Source: Sepiola atlantica (lineage: Eukaryota > Mollusca > Cephalopoda > Sepiida > Sepiolidae). From it: a stretch of 64,000 bases of DNA. Below, piece after piece: positions 41,701 through 54,964 of this stretch. The translations under genes were made by a program, and so were the position numbers. The notes below the pieces were generated by a model, which was given only the letters and a program-made list of their open reading frames with translations, made no database searches and was not told where the DNA came from. The stretch covers positions 69,358,803-69,422,802 of the forward strand of contig OY744546.1 of assembly GCA_963556195.1 (NCBI GenBank), in the 5' to 3' direction. Position 1 is the first letter of the stretch. The number at the start of each line of letters is the position of its first letter.

Positions 41701-44700
41701 CAAATATTATTCTATAGGTCAGATAATTATTTATATTCCTCGAATACGTTGTTCTTAGATAACCAGAATATATTGAAAGAAATGTCACAGTAAAAACGAA
41801 ACATTATTTTAAGAAGGGAATTTTACTGAGAGAAAAGCATTACTCTCAGAAAACACCACTACCAAAAAGACATTACTTCTTTGAAAACATTACTCTTTGA
41901 AAACATTACTCTTTGAAAACATTACTCTTTGAAAACATTACTCTTTGGCATTGGTAATCTTCTTTGTTCTCCACGTGATTAACCCTAACCCTAACCTTCT
42001 GGTATCTATTTGGGAAGAAAAATAAAAAAGGAGAAATATGGTTTTGACTTTTGAAGCATCAGATCGAATAATATGGTTGGAGGATGAACTTATAGATACT
42101 AGGGCATGACGTTACCAGCCGATAGATCGGATCGGGCCTCGCTGAGTCCCGTCTAGCCAAAGTAAGGGCCAAAGTGGACAAATGCCTAGTCACCAGGATC
42201 CTGCCATACCACAGTTAACAGGTGGTCCCATTTTCGGGGGCGGTTTTACCCCTTCTGCATGAGGTAGCAGTCGGCGAATTCATGGCTCCGCCAACAGGGC
42301 AACAATCGGAAAGGATATTGGTGAACCTCTCCAGATGGGTGATGCCTGACAGGTTGTTTGATAGCTTCTGGGTAGTCAGTTTGGAGTGGCTGAGAGGGTG
42401 AGTCATTTCCGCTTATCAGCTGGGTGTGACTGAGACAAAGACTGGATTTCTAGGATTTCCGGATCTTGCAAAAATGCAAAAAACTTTGTCTCCTCCCTAT
42501 TTACTTGTCTCCCAGGACACAGTTAGACAGTCGTTTTCTTCTGTGAGAGATATCCAGCTCCCTATCTCTTGCCACCATTATCAAAGACCGTTGTTTAACA
42601 TTCCTGAAGAATCGATTTTTATCGTGAGAATATATCAATCTTCTTACACAATGACCAAAAAAAAAATAAAAAATTATGCTTCGCCAGTGTTCGCAATAAT
42701 ATTCATATAAAATAATGTCTCGATCGGTGAAATTACAAAAAAAGAAATAAGACAATCTTCATTTTTATGCAAAAAAAAATCACAATGTGCACAATTATTT
42801 GTACGCCACAAGTCTGCACAATCGTACGAAAAGCGTTTATTCAAAGAAAAACTGCTACAAACCTCCAGTCCGTCAATGTACGGAAGAATATTTGGGTGTC
42901 GTAATGTGCGCATTCTCTTGAAAGCCGACTGAGCCGTTTGTACCTTTAAAAATAAGATAAGAAAAACATTTTTAAATATGGCTATGCACAAATGCATGAA
43001 GAAATTACAAGAAAATAAAAAAATAAATTCTATAAAAACACTAAAATTGTCTATCTGTCCGGTTTTCACATTCTCCCCAATAAGTACAAACCTAAACCCA
43101 CTCATCATCATCAAACTTGGTTTAACGCCCATTTTATATGTTGGCATGTGGTGGACAGTTTGTAGAAACTGACTTCCGAAGTAACTTATCTTTAACCAGG
43201 TCTTTATTTATCCCTCTTTCTCCAAAGTCCATCCTTATAACTTCCTCCCATGTTTTCCTTCGCCTTCCCCTGTAAACTGACCCTGCTACTTCAACTGTTC
43301 TACATCTACTAATGTAAGAACTTTCATCCATTCTTTCAATGTGATCATAGCATCGGTTGCGCACACATCTCCCTATTGTCTAGATTTAATCTTCCTTAGT
43401 TCTAAACCTATCTTTAAAGTAGGGGTGGGACGTAATGGGTGAAAATTTCAATAGGGGTGGGACGTAATGGGTGAACATTTCAATAGGGGTGGGACGTAAT
43501 GGGTGAACATTTCAATAGGGGTGGGACGTAATGGGTGAAAATTTCAATAGGGGTGGGACGTAATGGGTGAAAATTTCAGATTCATGCGAGTAGTATTTTT
43601 TTGTGTTCATTTATACATAAATAACACTAAACAATCAAACATTTTGAAAATTTTGCAAAATTCAGAAGGTGCAGGCCAATGTTTTGGGCTATTTTACATT
43701 CATGAAAACCCTTTCACAGGCTGAAAGTAGTCTTAAATTAAAGTAATATATCAGATTTAACCATCTATATCCATTCATAGCTTTTGAGGATATTTTAGGA
43801 CCTGCAATGTCGCATGAAACCACTTTTTCACCGAAAAATGATGGATTTTGAGTCCCGTGGAGCCCTAACAGCTATTTTTGGCCGGCACCTTGCGAATTTT
43901 GCAAAATTTTCAAAATGTTTGATTGTTTAGTGTTATTTATGTATAAATGAACACAAAAAAATACTACTCGCATGAATCTGAAATTTTCACCCATTACGTC
44001 CCATCCCTACTTTAAGACTCACATTACACATCTATCATATCATTCTCATATCATTTCTCTTCATGCAACGCATGTCCTCAACTCTCACTGGCCAAGTTTT
44101 ACTACCATACATGCCTGGTCGAGAGTGGTAATGCTTGCTGGTTAGTAATGGCAGAAATTCCCTGGACTTACTCTATCCAATTTTAACTCTTGCAATCACA
44201 CTAGCACCTGCTCCTTCCTGTGCTCCAATGGTATCACCAAAGTAACAACACTTCTGAACGACCTCAATAGCTTTACCAGCCAAATATACTTTCTCCACCT
44301 CTGAATTCTCATCTTCATAAATATGTTATTTAAGTGATAAGAGGATAAGCTGTAATGTTCCAGACACTGCAGCACTAACAACTTGAAAAGTCTTCAGAAT
44401 CGATCTTCACATAAAGGTGTGAAGAAAGGATTTTGGGTTTTGACAGTCCAGATTTGGTAAAATAAGGACACGAACTTCACACATCTATGAAAAAACACTT
44501 AGTCTCCAGGCAGGCAAGTATCTTTTGTTGCCGAATTTAGGAAGGGGATTGAAGGAGGGAAATGGATATTTTCAATGTTTAAAGAAACTAGAAAATATTC
44601 TATCCGTAAAAAAATAAAAAGAGATATTTTGAGGATGGGGTGAACTTTTAATTAAAACTAAAAATTAGAAATATTATATTTATATAATCTGCCATATGTG

Positions 44701-44707
44701 ACAACAC

Positions 44708-44738
<31 letters not shown>

Positions 44739-47300
44739 CTGGCCGTATATGTGACGCATTGCAGGGCCGGCGGGACAGTTATGAAAGTGAGGAAGCTTCT
44801 CCTAAAAAGTGTGGGGGGGGGGGCGGTTAAACACATGCATATCAACTTAATTATTGATGACCGTAAAGTGGGGGGCCCAAGTCAAAAAAGTTAGGGGGCT
44901 TCAGCCCCCCCCCCCCCCTGCGCCACCGTCCATGCATTGGATCACAATCCCTACCGCTATTTATTCTACTTTGATTTCATTTGAAAATTCATAAACTGTG
45001 ACATTCTTTTTGCATAGCTAAAAACAATAAGTCTCTTTACTTCTATATTATCATTATTATTATCATTATTCTAATATAGAAGTATTATTATAATTATTAT
45101 ATAGAAGTATTATTATTATTATATAGAAGTATTATTATTATTATTATTATATAGAAGTATTATTATCATTATTATTATATAGAAGTAGTATTATTATTAT
45201 ATAGAAGTATTATTATTATTATTATTATTATATAGAAGTATTATTATCATTATTATTATATAGAAGTATTATTATCATTATTATTATATAGATGTATTAT
45301 TATTATTATTCTTATATAGAAGTATTATTATCATTATTATAAAGTATTATTATTATTATTATTATTATATAGAAGTATTATTATTATTATATAGAAGTAT
45401 TATTATTATTATTCTTATTATATAGAAGTATTATTATCATTATTCTTATATAGAAGTATTATTATCATTATTCTTATATAGATGTATTATTATCATTATT
45501 CTTATATAGATGTATTATTATCATTATTCTTATATAGAAGTATTATTATTATTATCATTATATAGAAGTATTATTATCATTATCATTATATAGTAGTATT
45601 ATTATCATTATTATTATATAGTAGTATTATCATTATTATTATTATATAGAAGTATTATTATTAATTATTATTATTATATAGAAGTACTATTATCATTATT
45701 AGTATATAGAAGTATTATTATTATCATTATTCTTATTATTATATAGTATTATTATCATTATTATTATATAGTAGTATTATCATTATTATTATATAGAAGT
45801 ATTATTATTATATAGAAGTATTATTATCATTATTATTATATAGAAGTATTATTATCATTATTCTTATATAGATGTATTATTATTATTATTCTTATATAGA
45901 TGTATTATTATTATTATTCTTATATAGATGTATTATTATTATTATTATTATATAGAAGTATTATTATTCTTATTATTATATAGAAGTATTATTATTCTTT
46001 ATTATTCTTATATAGAAGTCAAGATAAGGCGCAGCACCAAAGAAAGCATCTACCAAGCGTTGGTGCGAATGACCCTCATTTATGGCAGTGAGTCGTGATC
46101 AATGAGAGTGGAAGACGTTAGGCGATTGGAAACTTTCGATCACCACTGCCTGCGTTGCATCTTCTGTGTCCGATGGCAGCACTTCCTCTCAAACAGCACA
46201 GTATGTTTCTCCTGCAAAATTAACCCTAACCTCCGACAAGTCATGCTATTCGCCGTTCAACCAGGAGAATTTATCTATGAAGCAATTGTCCCAGCTCTCC
46301 TACAGAGTTGGAAAAAGCGATGTGGTGGACAAAGAAAACCTGGCTGATTACGGTTAAAAATTGACCTTGAACCCAACCTGAGTCCGCGAATCTATGGAGT
46401 TCATCGTTGTAACAGCCAGTGGCTAGAGATCATCGAATCATTGACCTGGTCAACCTTCGTGAGGGTTGCAGTGGCAAGGATGGATGGAGTCGACTCAACC
46501 CACTCCAGGTGAATGTTGTTTCAAGTAAAAATATAAGTTATACAGTAGTAAAGAGACTTTGTATTTTACCATCTAATTTACATGTTTGTGGTGTGTAGAG
46601 ACACATGTATTTAAATTAAATGGCAATGCTGAAAAAAAAGAGTCACTTTTTCTCTAGATATTTAAATAGATTAAGAAATGTTAGAGAGCAACATAGTGTG
46701 AGAGGGGCGAAAGAAATATATAGATAAGAGAGAGATGGGTACTTGTTCGGTTGATTATAAATTATGGCTAATTAGAACAATTACAACAAAAAAAATGTTC
46801 AAACATAACTCAATCCCAGAACTAAGGTATATTTTAGCATGTATATTGTGTTATTAAAGTAAATAGAGAAATGGCCTTAGGGGAACAAATGTTGATCAAA
46901 TCACATTTAATCTAATAGATGTTTCATTATATTATTAAGGGGAGGAAAAGATAAGAAACTCAGGAGAATGACTTAGATTTTATTATTTTCAATATATTAA
47001 AACAATCTAGAGGGAGGTGGGCTGGGCGGAGGCGCTTGCTCTAAGTGCTCACAAAGACATTAAGAAATATTAGGGAGTGGTTCAATTAACATAGAGTGAG
47101 ATGGCAAAATAGATAGCTAAGAGAGAGAGAGAGAGAGGTGTCGCAGGTTTAGTTTATAATAAATTACCGCTTATTAGATCAATTAAAACAAGCATAACTC
47201 AATCCCAGCACTGAAGTATATTTTAGCATGTATTTTGTGTTATTAACGTAAATAGATAAAAATGCCTTAGGGAAACCAACGTTGATTAACTCACATTTAG

Positions 47301-47341
<41 letters not shown>

Positions 47342-50180
47342 ACTAGAAGAAAATCCATCCCAGAACAGATAAAATTAATTCCCAGAACAGTTTTGCACCA
47401 CTTTTATGTCCCCTTTATGAAGATTAAAATAAAGATATAATACTACTAAACCTAATGTCTGGAATTCTTATTCCAATTTCGATCAAAATCCCTTACATTT
47501 AGTAAATGTCTAAAATTCAAGGCTTAAGCTTAAGGGATCTTAAGAAAGTAAACTCCAGGGAATCTTAATTGGTGTCTGGTGACTATGGATCAAATTCAAA
47601 GTTGATCTGAAATATTTTAATTTTCAAAGTGAGAAGTTCTCCCCGTATTATGCTCCCTAAAACCCTTTAAAATACTTCAAAGAAACTGAAATTTGTGTAA
47701 TATTTATTAATTGATGTCTAATATTCATTAATTGATGTCTAATATTTATTGATTGATGTCTAATATTTATTAATTGATGCCTAATATTTATTAATTGATG
47801 TCTAATATTCATTAATTGATGTCTAATATTTATTAATTGATGTCTAATATTTATTGATTGATGTCTAATATTTATTAATTGATGCCTAATATTTATTAAT
47901 TGATGTCTAATATTTATTAATTGATGCCTAATATTTATTAATTGATGTCTAATATTTATTAATTGATGTCTAATATTTATTAATTGATGTCTAATATTTA
48001 TTAATTGATGTCTAATATTCATTAATTGATGTCTAATATTCATTAATTGATGTCTAATATTCATTAATTGATGTTTAATATTCATTAATTGATGTTTAAT
48101 ATTCATTAATTGATGTCTAATATTTATTAATTGATGTCTAATATTCATTAATTGATGTCTAATATTTATTAATTGATGTCTAATATTTATTAATTGATGT
48201 CTAATATTCATTAATTGATGTTTAATATTTATTAATTGATGTCTAATATTCATTAATTGATGTTTAATATTCATTAATTGATGTCTAATATTTATTAATT
48301 GATGTCTAATATTCATTAATTGATGTTTAATATTCATTAATTGATGTCTAATATTCATTAATTGATGTCTAATATTTATTAATTGATGTCTAATATTCAT
48401 TAATTGATGTCTAATATTCATTAATTGATGTCTAATATTCATTAATTGATGTTTAATATTTATTAATTGATGTCTAATATTCATTAATTGATGTTTAATA
48501 TTCATTAATTGATGTCTAATATTTATTAATTGATGTCTAATATTCATTAATTGATGTCTAATATGTATTAATTGATGTCTAATATTCATTAATTGATGTT
48601 TAATATTCATTAATTGATGTCTAATATTCATTAATTGATGTCTAATATTCATTAATTGATGTCTAATATTCATTAATTGATGTCTAATACCTATTGTTAA
48701 AATTTCACAAAAATCAGAGGTATCTGAATTTTCACAAAGGGCTTCCATCCATTTTACTCTTTACATAAAACTGAATTAAACTAAATATATCCCACATTTG
48801 AACCCCCTACGCCTAGCAGATGTGTTTCAAATCGGTGAATTAGAGAAGCCATTCACCCCAACACCTAGTTGCCGTCTCCGCGGCCCCCCGCAGAAGATGG
48901 GCCATCGTCGTTTTTGTCTCAACAGGAGAAAAGCAGCATTCTATGTCCGTGTTTCTGCTCCTTGGAACAGCCTGCCAGAGGAGGTTGTGATAATGCCTAC
49001 CATATCCAGGTTCAAAGTCACCTGGACAAACATGCAGATGGTATATAGATGAAATATCTTCTGTCTTTTTACATGGCTTGCTGCACTTTGCTTCTTTTTT
49101 TTTTTTTTACAAATAAAATTGATTGATTGACAATTAGTTTAGGAGTGAATCCTGTACATAAAAATATATAAACATGTACCTGACTTTATATAGAGATAAT
49201 TCATTGTGTAATTATCAAAGCTACAGTGTTGCGAGAAAAACATAGACACGTGAAATTGTGTCATAATGTTATTAATATACATGAGTAAGTTTGTATGTCC
49301 CATTAGAAGTTCGATAAAATTATAATTTGTCACGTGAACTTCGAAAAATCAATGAATTACAACAGCATGTATGTTTTATTTGTTTGTTTACGTTTGTTTT
49401 CTTTTTAATTTAATATCACTAAAGATTCAATTTTGATTTTATTATATATATAAACATTGCTACCCGGCGTTACCCGGGAGCATGGAGATCAAATTAGAAT
49501 CTGTCTCTTTTCTCTCCATGCACCAGGCAGATCAGACATCAGAATATGTGCTCTCTTAGTTTCTGTTTAACGAGAACGCAGACAAATAAAGATAGAGTAT
49601 TGATTTACTCCTCTCCAGGAGTTAGGCACAAGGCCAGTTTTTATCTTACTCCCACAAGTAAGATGTGACCCAAGGTCGGGTCGGGAAAGTGGGATTTGAA
49701 AAGCCAGCGCTCGACAGGTGAGCACTCTGGCCATTAAAAATTGCCTGGGAAGCCCGTCAGCATTCCCCGGTAGGGGCGCCTCAGGCAGTAAGCAATAAAC
49801 TTACTCCTCCCCAAAGAGGGGAGGCAAAGCCTGGGAGGGTGGACCTCCTAGAACTGCACAGGACAGACCCATAGACCAGCGTAAATCAAGCCCCGAAGGC
49901 CAAGACAATACCAGTCTATGGGGTGCAATATCCATCGGAACAAATACTACACTTTGATCTTAGCCAAAAGGCCAAAAGATAGAGTAGACGATGCAATAGA
50001 AAATTATATAAGTTTATTTTCGTAAATTAAACTGATTCTTTCATCCTCTAGAACCTTGTTCAATAAGAATCGAAATCAAGCAAATATTTTTGAAAAATAT
50101 AAACTCTTGATTGGATAAGAATCTTAACAAAAATATCTTCTTTCAGCCAATCAGAAGCATAAAAAATATACACCTCTGCA

Positions 50181-50216
<36 letters not shown>

Positions 50217-53200
50217 TGTTTCAATATTTTGCATTTAGCACCGGGAGCCAATCGGTTTCATATAAAAACCAAATGCATCAGCTTCCAGCCTGTCTCGCAG
50301 TTTCTTTCAAAAATGCAACAGCCGACGGCCACATAAAAAGAAACTACCAAAAACTTGCAAACACACAAACTCACATAGTGACAGAAAAAAAAAAAAAACA
50401 TATCTACACGCTCGTCTCACACAGAATAAACAATTCATCTCTCTTGGAATGTTCTATGGAACACACAACTCACAATTATTACGAACCTCGACACACGAAG
50501 CCATCAAAGAGAAAAGAACTCACTGAACTCTTCAGTTTAAATACATCATCATCATCATCTTCAGTTTAAATACATCATCATCATCATCTTCAGTTTAAAT
50601 ACATCATCATCATCTTCAGTTTAAATATATCATCATCTTCAGTTTAAATACATCATAATCTTCAGTTTAAGTACATCATAACCATCATCATCATCTTCAG
50701 TTTAAATACATCATCATCATCTTCAGTTTAAGTACATCATCATCATCTTCAGTTTAAATACATCATCATCATCTTCAGTTTAAATACATCATCATAATCT
50801 TCAGTTTAAATACATCATCATCATCTTCAGTTTAAATACATCATCATCATCTTCAGTTTAAATACATCATCATCATCTTCAGTTTAAATACATCATCATA
50901 ATCTTCAGTTTAAATACATCATCATCATCTTCAGTTTAAGTACATCATCATCATCTTCAGTTTAAGTACATCATCATCATCATATTCAATTTAAATACAT
51001 CATCATCATATTCAGTTTAAGTACATCATCATCATCATATACAGTTTAAATACATCATCATCATCATATTCAGTTTCATCATAATCTTCAGTTTAAGTAC
51101 ATCATCATCATCATATTCAGTTTAAATACATCATCATCATCATATTCAGTTTAAATACATCATCATCATATTCAGTTTAAATACATCATCATCATCATAT
51201 TCAGTTTAACGTCTGTTTTACATGCTGGCATGTGTCGGGCGGTTTTAAAAATTAACTTTCAAACTAACTTATCTATGGCCAGGTCTATATTTATCCCTCT
51301 TTCTCTCAAATCCTTCCTTATAACTTCCTCCCATGTTTTCCTTCCCCTGTCAACTGACCATGCTGTCTCAACTGTTCGGACAGATTTACTTCTCCATCGT
51401 GTTTCTTGGACACAACATAGTTCAATACATCTTCTCTCAACTAACTCAACAACCGCTCCTCACCTTCCTCGCAAGTTTCCAACATTCTAAGCTGTACAGC
51501 CTGAAGCACAACAAATTTACATTTGGTCAATCTAGTAGCGTAATAACAATCTGTCTACTTCTAACGTAAGTCTTATCATGCACGACACCTTCACTAAGAT
51601 GAGTTCCAGTCTCGTTTACAGTCAGTTTAATCAACTTTAAAAGACATTTCACAATTAAGCGATGTAAATTTTTATAGGCCGGTTACCCTTCCTGACACCA
51701 AGAACCTCAGACAAGATAAAAAAGTTACGAACCAGTGATGAGATACAAAAAATAACGCTAAATAAAAAAAATGTGTGTGATGATAATTTACCAATTCTAC
51801 TTTCAGTACTATTTTTTTATCTGTTAAAACGGTCAGTCGGCTATGTTGTGTTCGGCCATGTTGAAAAAAGCGATTCTTGGATAAAAAAGATGCAAAGATC
51901 TTGAGGTGAAAGACTGGAGGAAAATGGGGCGACTTAAGAAAATTTGGATGCAAGCCATCAACAAGGAAATTGATTATACATTATGGCTAATTAGAACAAT
52001 TACAACAAATTTTTTTTTCAAACATAACTTAATCCCAGAACTAAGGTATATTTTAATATAGAATCGATCCTCAAGACTGGCAAGCTTGGAGCCTAGGATC
52101 GCAGACTAGCAGAAAATGCTGAACCCCTAACCAAGGGAAATAAAGATGATAAAGTGGATACAATGATGATGATGATGATTCTTTTTATAAGTTTCGTTGA
52201 ATCTTTTATGAAGAATGTAATTCTCTGTATTCAAAATAAAAATTCCTTTATTTATACAAACATTATTGGCTACACGTATGCACATATGTAGCCAATAATG
52301 TTTATATAAATACAGGAATTTATACTAAAATACAGCTCTACTTGTTATTGAGCACTATTGTATAAACACTGGAGTTCCATTGGATTAACATCCAGGAAAT
52401 AATACAATTACTTCAAAATAAAAATACACAGAATCATATTTTTTATCAATCATAAATACATTTTTCAGATGCATAAAGGGTGGTCTTCAGTGATGCACTG
52501 TCTTCACTACCAATTTTGGGTTCTGCATATATAAGCATTAGGCCGCCTACTTGAAAGCTGTGTGCTACGCACATCAACATTGCAAAATTTAAAGCGACAA
52601 GCTCAGACCGTTCTTATAGAGACACGTCCGTCAGCATCAGCCAATGAGAATATTGCTGTTAAAAAGAAATCTTACCTGCGTACTGGTGGCATTTTTGACA
52701 TCAAAGGCAAACACAGATACAGGGTCTCCATTTGTCTGTAAGGATTAAGTAAAAAGCCAATAGATAAAAATATGCTTTTATTTTTTTTATGTTAAAAGCA
52801 ATAAAAAAAGATAGATATATATGTACATAATAACCAACCATGATACTAGGTTGAAGAGAAAATGTATGCAGCATATTAAAATCATTGGATTGTGTGGAAG
52901 TTCTGCCGCATCCAGCCTATAGTCAAGACATTGCTCCATCTAACTATGGTCTATTCCAATCAATGTAGCACATTATGAAAGGTCCCCAATTTGAATCTGT
53001 TAGATCAGGGCCGGGCAACCTCCGGCCCGCAAAGGCTTAGCATCCGGCCCGCCACCCTACTATGTTTTATTATTGCAATCCGCCCCTCGGACCTCCCAGT
53101 AAAACTTATATCATTTTGTGACATAGACGTAAAGTAGGTTTCGATTAAGATTTACAGTGGGATGAAAATGTATAAATATCAGCGAGCGATGATGGATGTA

Positions 53201-54317
53201 TATTTCATTTTTCTTTAACTATTAATTTCAAATCCTTGGCCTGAGATAAAAATAGAAAAAGAGAAAGGGAGAGGCAAAGAGGAAACGAGGAAAGGGCATG
53301 GAACATAGAACTTATGTGAGGTATGTCAAAACGAATGCTGGATCAGCTTGCTACTTCCCCCCTCATTATTTTTTATGATTCCAAAATGGCTCTTCGTCAG
53401 CGCCTTTTATAACATCACATACAGAAGTCTCCTGAGAAAAAATATCAGATTTGTAGAGTGTTCAATGCAATTTTTGTACAATTTATTCATGTAAACAAAA
53501 TATAGTAATTCTGAGATTTCGTTTTTCACTCCGGCCCGCGGTCTCCTTCCAAAAGTCTCATCTGGCCCTCACTCTGAAAAGGTTGCCCGCCCCAGTGTTA
53601 GATGTATAAATAAGTCACCTATAATACTTTTAAATATTTCTATATTTGAAGAGAGAAAACTCTTTTGTACCTTAAGGTTATCTCCTTTGCTAAGAGACTT
53701 TTTGAAGCATGATTAATCTGCTCAGGATTATCTGCCCCTGATAGACCAGACAACAATAACAGAGAGTGAAATTCAAAATGGAGGATGCTATCGAAACTGG
53801 CTTAGCGACATACAATTAAATCCTCCTCATTTCATAGTAATTCCTTCAGTTGTAAAATTGTTAAATAAATAATTTATATTGCTGATCTCCATAGAATCGT
53901 TTTCATCCATTTTATTTCCTCATATTTGTGTCTCACTACTCACACATATATGATCTGAGATTAAGATCGGATTCTAACTCTGCCTGATGAGATCTCAGTT
54001 TATAGTAACTGTTGATCGATAACATCGACATGCCAGTGTCGCAGATTTTGTGCATGTCTGTGTAAATAAAATTATCATATATAAAGCTCTATTTTGATAT
54101 TGAGCACTTTTTATAAACCCGGTTAAAATTCTCTGGATTACCACCCTGTGGATATTTTTTACCTGGATTATTACCATTATTATATATATATATATATATG
54201 TAGAAATAAAAATGGAATAAAGAATAAGCAATTCAACAACTAACAAAAATAAACTCAAAAACTTATGTTGTAAAGTTCCACCAAGATATTTCGGTCGTAG
54301 ATACGGCCATTTTCTAT

Positions 54318-54356
<39 letters not shown>

Positions 54357-54924
54357 TAAAATGAAAAAGTAAAACCAAAAACTGGATGTTTTTTATGTGT
54401 ACATCAACGTTTCGTCTTTATTTATAAGACTTCATCAGGATATGATATAGGGAAAAGATATCATGCAAGCACAGATACATGTAGGGTAGACATGTTGGGA
54501 AGAAAAATAAAATAAAATGAAAAATAATGGCAGCATCTGGTCAAACACCCCCTCCCCCTCTTCCTCCAATCTCTCTCTGCCATCCATTTTACCCCTGCTC
54601 ATCCCCCACCTCTTTCTCTCATCGCCAGCCACAGTAGTCCTTGCTCCCTCCACCCTTCCCCTTTTTCTCCCACTAATTTTCATTCTCTAACAAGTACGGA
54701 CGTCCAGCAAGACGCTGCCATTATTTTTCATTTTATTTTATTTTTCTTCCCAACATGTCTACCCTACATGTATCTGTGCTTGCATGATATCTTTTCCCTA
54801 TATCATATCCTGATGAAATCTTATAAATAAAGACGAAACGTTGATGTACACATAAAAAACATCCAGTTTTTGGTTTTACTTTTTCATTTTACCATCACGT
54901 CGGATTACCTTCATCCTTCTCTTC

Positions 54925-54964
<40 letters not shown>

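Larger units (their letters stand above)
43093..44350 (-). mobile_element. RTE-like LINE 3' end interrupted by a TTAA-target element
   Basis: Minus strand: (GAT)n tail end at 43103-43115, then [20 protein letters not shown] and [16 protein letters not shown]. It continues after the inserted element at 44012-44350 (GSVW-type blocks homologous to 37240-37480). Confidence 0.8.
54355..54893. mobile_element. Near-perfect inverted dimer with a hammerhead-like motif in each arm
   Basis: Arms 54355-54534 and 54714-54893 are each 180 bp and differ at one base by eye (AAGACTTC against AAGATTTC). The spacer is 179 bp, C/T-rich. (AT)n flanks both sides (54320-54354, 54929-54960). Resembles an inverted pair of Penelope-like terminal repeats. 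Confidence 0.9.

Noticed and set aside
42100..42420. Hidden exon or RNA gene in a GC-richer patch
   Set aside because: No frame with family resemblance, no splice-site pair, no tRNA or snRNA motif.
30281..42862. Further SCYL1 exons or a nested gene in the largest intron
   Set aside because: Exon 3 joins exon 4 in phase with no missing family sequence, and the frames seen there belong to LINE fragments.
47657..48748. 363-residue protein
   Set aside because: Entirely a 21-bp tandem repeat; open only because the unit is a multiple of three.
53006..53595. Host CpG island
   Set aside because: The GC-rich edges are hAT inverted ends with an 8-bp target duplication.
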